From contig DICP01000118.1 in assembly GCA_002417685.1 (NCBI GenBank), forward strand, positions 4,618-12,091: a stretch of DNA of 7,474 bases, written 5' to 3'. Positions 6,465-7,474 of this stretch are shown in pieces. Position 1 is the first letter of the stretch. Every line of letters begins with the position of its first letter. Source of the stretch: Candidatus Mesolinea sp. UBA5823 (GTDB taxonomy: Bacteria; Chloroflexota; Anaerolineae; Anaerolineales; Anaerolineaceae). Both the position numbers and the translations under genes were made by a program. The notes beneath the pieces are model-generated. The model saw only the letters and a list, made by a program, of their open reading frames with translations. It did not search any database and had not been told where the DNA came from.

Positions 6465-6470
6465 ATTATA
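6465..6470 (-). promoter_or_regulatory. Candidate -10 box for glpX
   Basis: A perfect TATAAT on the minus strand about 190 bp upstream of the glpX ATG. The best -35 candidate is ATGACC at 6495-6490 (four of six) with a long 19-bp spacer. The leader would be about 180 nt and would contain both inverted repeats. Confidence 0.45.
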
Positions 6471-6474
6471 CACT

Positions 6475-6506
6475 TTCACATCTAAAAATGGTCATTCTGG
6501 TAAGAT
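6475..6506 (+). promoter_or_regulatory. Weak candidate promoter for the sugar-binding protein gene
   Basis: TTCACA (6475-6480, five of six matches to -35) and TAAGAT (6501-6506, four of six) preceded by TGG as an extended -10. The 20-bp spacer is long, so the extended -10 would have to do most of the work. It would give a leader of about 27 nt before the ATG at 6540. Confidence 0.3.
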
Positions 6507-6539
6507 TATGTGCATTCAATCTTAACATTAAGGAGAAAA

Positions 6540-7474
6540 ATGAGAAGATTTCATTTTCTTACCCTCATTGTGATCATTACGGCATTATTGTTGGTTGCAT
6601 GCAACGGCAGCGCAGTTCCAGTGAGTCCAGAACCAACGGATGGATCTTCATCCACGGTGACCACGCTCGTTGTCTGGGATCAGTTCTACCGAGATGTGGA
6701 AAGCAACGTGATGGAAACACTCAACGCCGAGTTTGAACAAACTCATCCCGGCGTCAAAATTGAGCGCGTGGTTAAAACTCTGGATGATCTCAAAGTGACT
6801 CTCAAGTTAGCCCTCAGCGAACCCAATGGACCTGATGTCGCCCAGGTTAATCAAGGCCGCAGCGATATGGGTGCCATGGTTCAAACCGATTTACTCTTAC
6901 CCCTCAACGACTATAGCGCGCAATATGGTTGGGCTAATATTTTTTCGACTTCAGTCACCAGCAGGAACAGCTTCACGCCCGATGGTAAAACCTTTGGTCA
7001 AGGCAATCTCTATGGCGTCAGCCCAACCGCCGAGGTCGTGGGTGTGTACTACAACAAAGGCATCTTTGCCGAGCATGGTTGGCAAATCCCACAAACCTTT
7101 GAAGAGTTTGAGACGCTTTTAGCAGAAATTAAAGCCGCTGGCATCACGCCTATCGCCTTTGGCAGCTTAGATGGCTGGAATGCCATTCATGAATTCAGTG
7201 CCATTCAGCATTTGCTCGTCACCCCCGAGTACATCAACAACTTAGTGTACGGGGTAAACGACGTTTCATTCGATATTCCCGAAAACCAAAAAGCAGCTGA
7301 AATCCTGCTCAATTGGGCGAATTCCGGTTATTTCACCGAAGGTTATGCTGGCATCGGTTATGACGATAGCAACTTGCTCTTTAAAGCGGGCAACGGCGCC
7401 ATGACCATCACTGGCTCTTGGTTGGCGGGTGAGTTAGTGACCGATACCGACCAGCAGTTTGGTTTCTTTCTGCT
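6540..7474 (+). CDS. Sugar ABC-transporter substrate-binding lipoprotein, 3'-truncated
   Basis: The frame is open from ATG 6540 to the window edge, 311 codons visible. AAGGAG at 6530-6535 lies four bases before the ATG. The protein begins MRRFHF, followed by a hydrophobic stretch (7-20) and a lipobox LVAC with Cys21. It is therefore exported and lipid-anchored on the outer face of the cytoplasmic membrane. A Ser/Pro/Thr-rich linker (about 22-40) leads to a bacterial extracellular solute-binding protein family 1 fold: TTLVVWDQFY and HPGVKIERVV near the N-terminus, GPDVAQVN, LLLPLND, LYGVSPTAEVVGVYYNK, the TFEEFETLLAEIKAAGITPIAFG region, and GAMTITGSW near the end. This family binds mono- or oligosaccharides and delivers them to MalF/MalG-type permeases, which would be expected downstream. 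The exact ligand cannot be read. It is transcribed divergently from glpX, which would suit shared control by carbon source; that is inference. Family members usually run to about 420-450 residues, so about a quarter is missing. Confidence 0.92.
   Translation, partial: MRRFHFLTLIVIITALLLVACNGSAVPVSPEPTDGSSSTVTTLVVWDQFYRDVESNVMETLNAEFEQTHPGVKIERVVKTLDDLKVTLKLALSEPNGPDVAQVNQGRSDMGAMVQTDLLLPLNDYSAQYGWANIFSTSVTSRNSFTPDGKTFGQGNLYGVSPTAEVVGVYYNKGIFAEHGWQIPQTFEEFETLLAEIKAAGITPIAFGSLDGWNAIHEFSAIQHLLVTPEYINNLVYGVNDVSFDIPENQKAAEILLNWANSGYFTEGYAGIGYDDSNLLFKAGNGAMTITGSWLAGELVTDTDQQFGFFL

Larger units (their letters stand above)
6275..6539. other. Divergent intergenic region between glpX and the sugar-binding protein gene
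   Basis: About 265 bp with no convincing gene. It holds the ribosome sites of both flanking genes, one good minus-strand -10 box, a weak plus-strand promoter candidate and two short inverted repeats. The sequence is more A/T-rich than the coding regions. No tRNA, small-RNA signature or riboswitch was recognised. Confidence 0.8.

Noticed and set aside
6488..6736. Plus-strand open frame of 82 codons overlapping the lipoprotein gene
   Set aside because: The overlapping frame from 6540 has a ribosome site, a lipobox signal peptide and clear family motifs, so this is a shadow.
1..7474. CRISPR array, insertion sequence, prophage, defence or toxin-antitoxin system
   Set aside because: No direct-repeat arrays, transposase or integrase motifs, or effector domains were seen; the gene content is housekeeping and transport.

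Overview
The window looks like chromosomal DNA of a bacterium of moderate GC content. The best guess is an anaerobic or filamentous member of the Chloroflexota, class Anaerolineae. That assignment is inference. It rests on AGGAG-type ribosome binding sites, a transcriptional T-box leader on a tRNA synthetase gene (a device of Firmicutes, Actinobacteria, Chloroflexi and a few others), a class II (GlpX-type) fructose-1,6-bisphosphatase and a lipoprotein sugar-binding protein. No sequence search was possible.

Layout: (1) Bases 1-1044, plus strand: the 3' part of an unrecognised gene whose reading frame is already open at base 1. Its C-terminal half carries nucleoside-phosphorylase-like motifs. 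(2) Bases 1059-1095: a hairpin terminator shared by this gene and the convergent valS. (3) Bases 1110-3803, minus: valS, valyl-tRNA synthetase. (4) Bases 3826-4096, minus: the valS promoter and a T-box leader of about 235 nt. All the diagnostic parts can be read: a GUC (Val) specifier, a TGGT acceptor-binding bulge, an antiterminator, and a competing terminator. (5) Bases 4082-5164, minus: gmd, GDP-mannose 4,6-dehydratase, with a near-consensus promoter just upstream. (6) Bases 5246-6274, minus: glpX. (7) Bases 6275-6539: a divergent intergenic region with small palindromes and candidate promoters. (8) Base 6540 to the window end, plus: a sugar ABC-transporter substrate-binding lipoprotein, cut by the window edge.

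The minus-strand genes glpX, gmd and valS lie in a row, but each appears to have its own promoter, so this is not a tight operon. glpX serves gluconeogenesis. gmd draws on GDP-mannose, made from fructose-6-phosphate (the GlpX product), to make deoxysugar precursors for glycans. The transporter probably brings in sugars. valS is controlled separately by uncharged tRNA-Val.

Most of the window is ordinary housekeeping. I found no convincing new multi-gene system. The items most worth a second look are the T-box (well resolved, and positioned so that it could also gate read-through from gmd), the unrecognised first gene, a substitution next to the metal site of GlpX, and the palindromes in the divergent promoter region.
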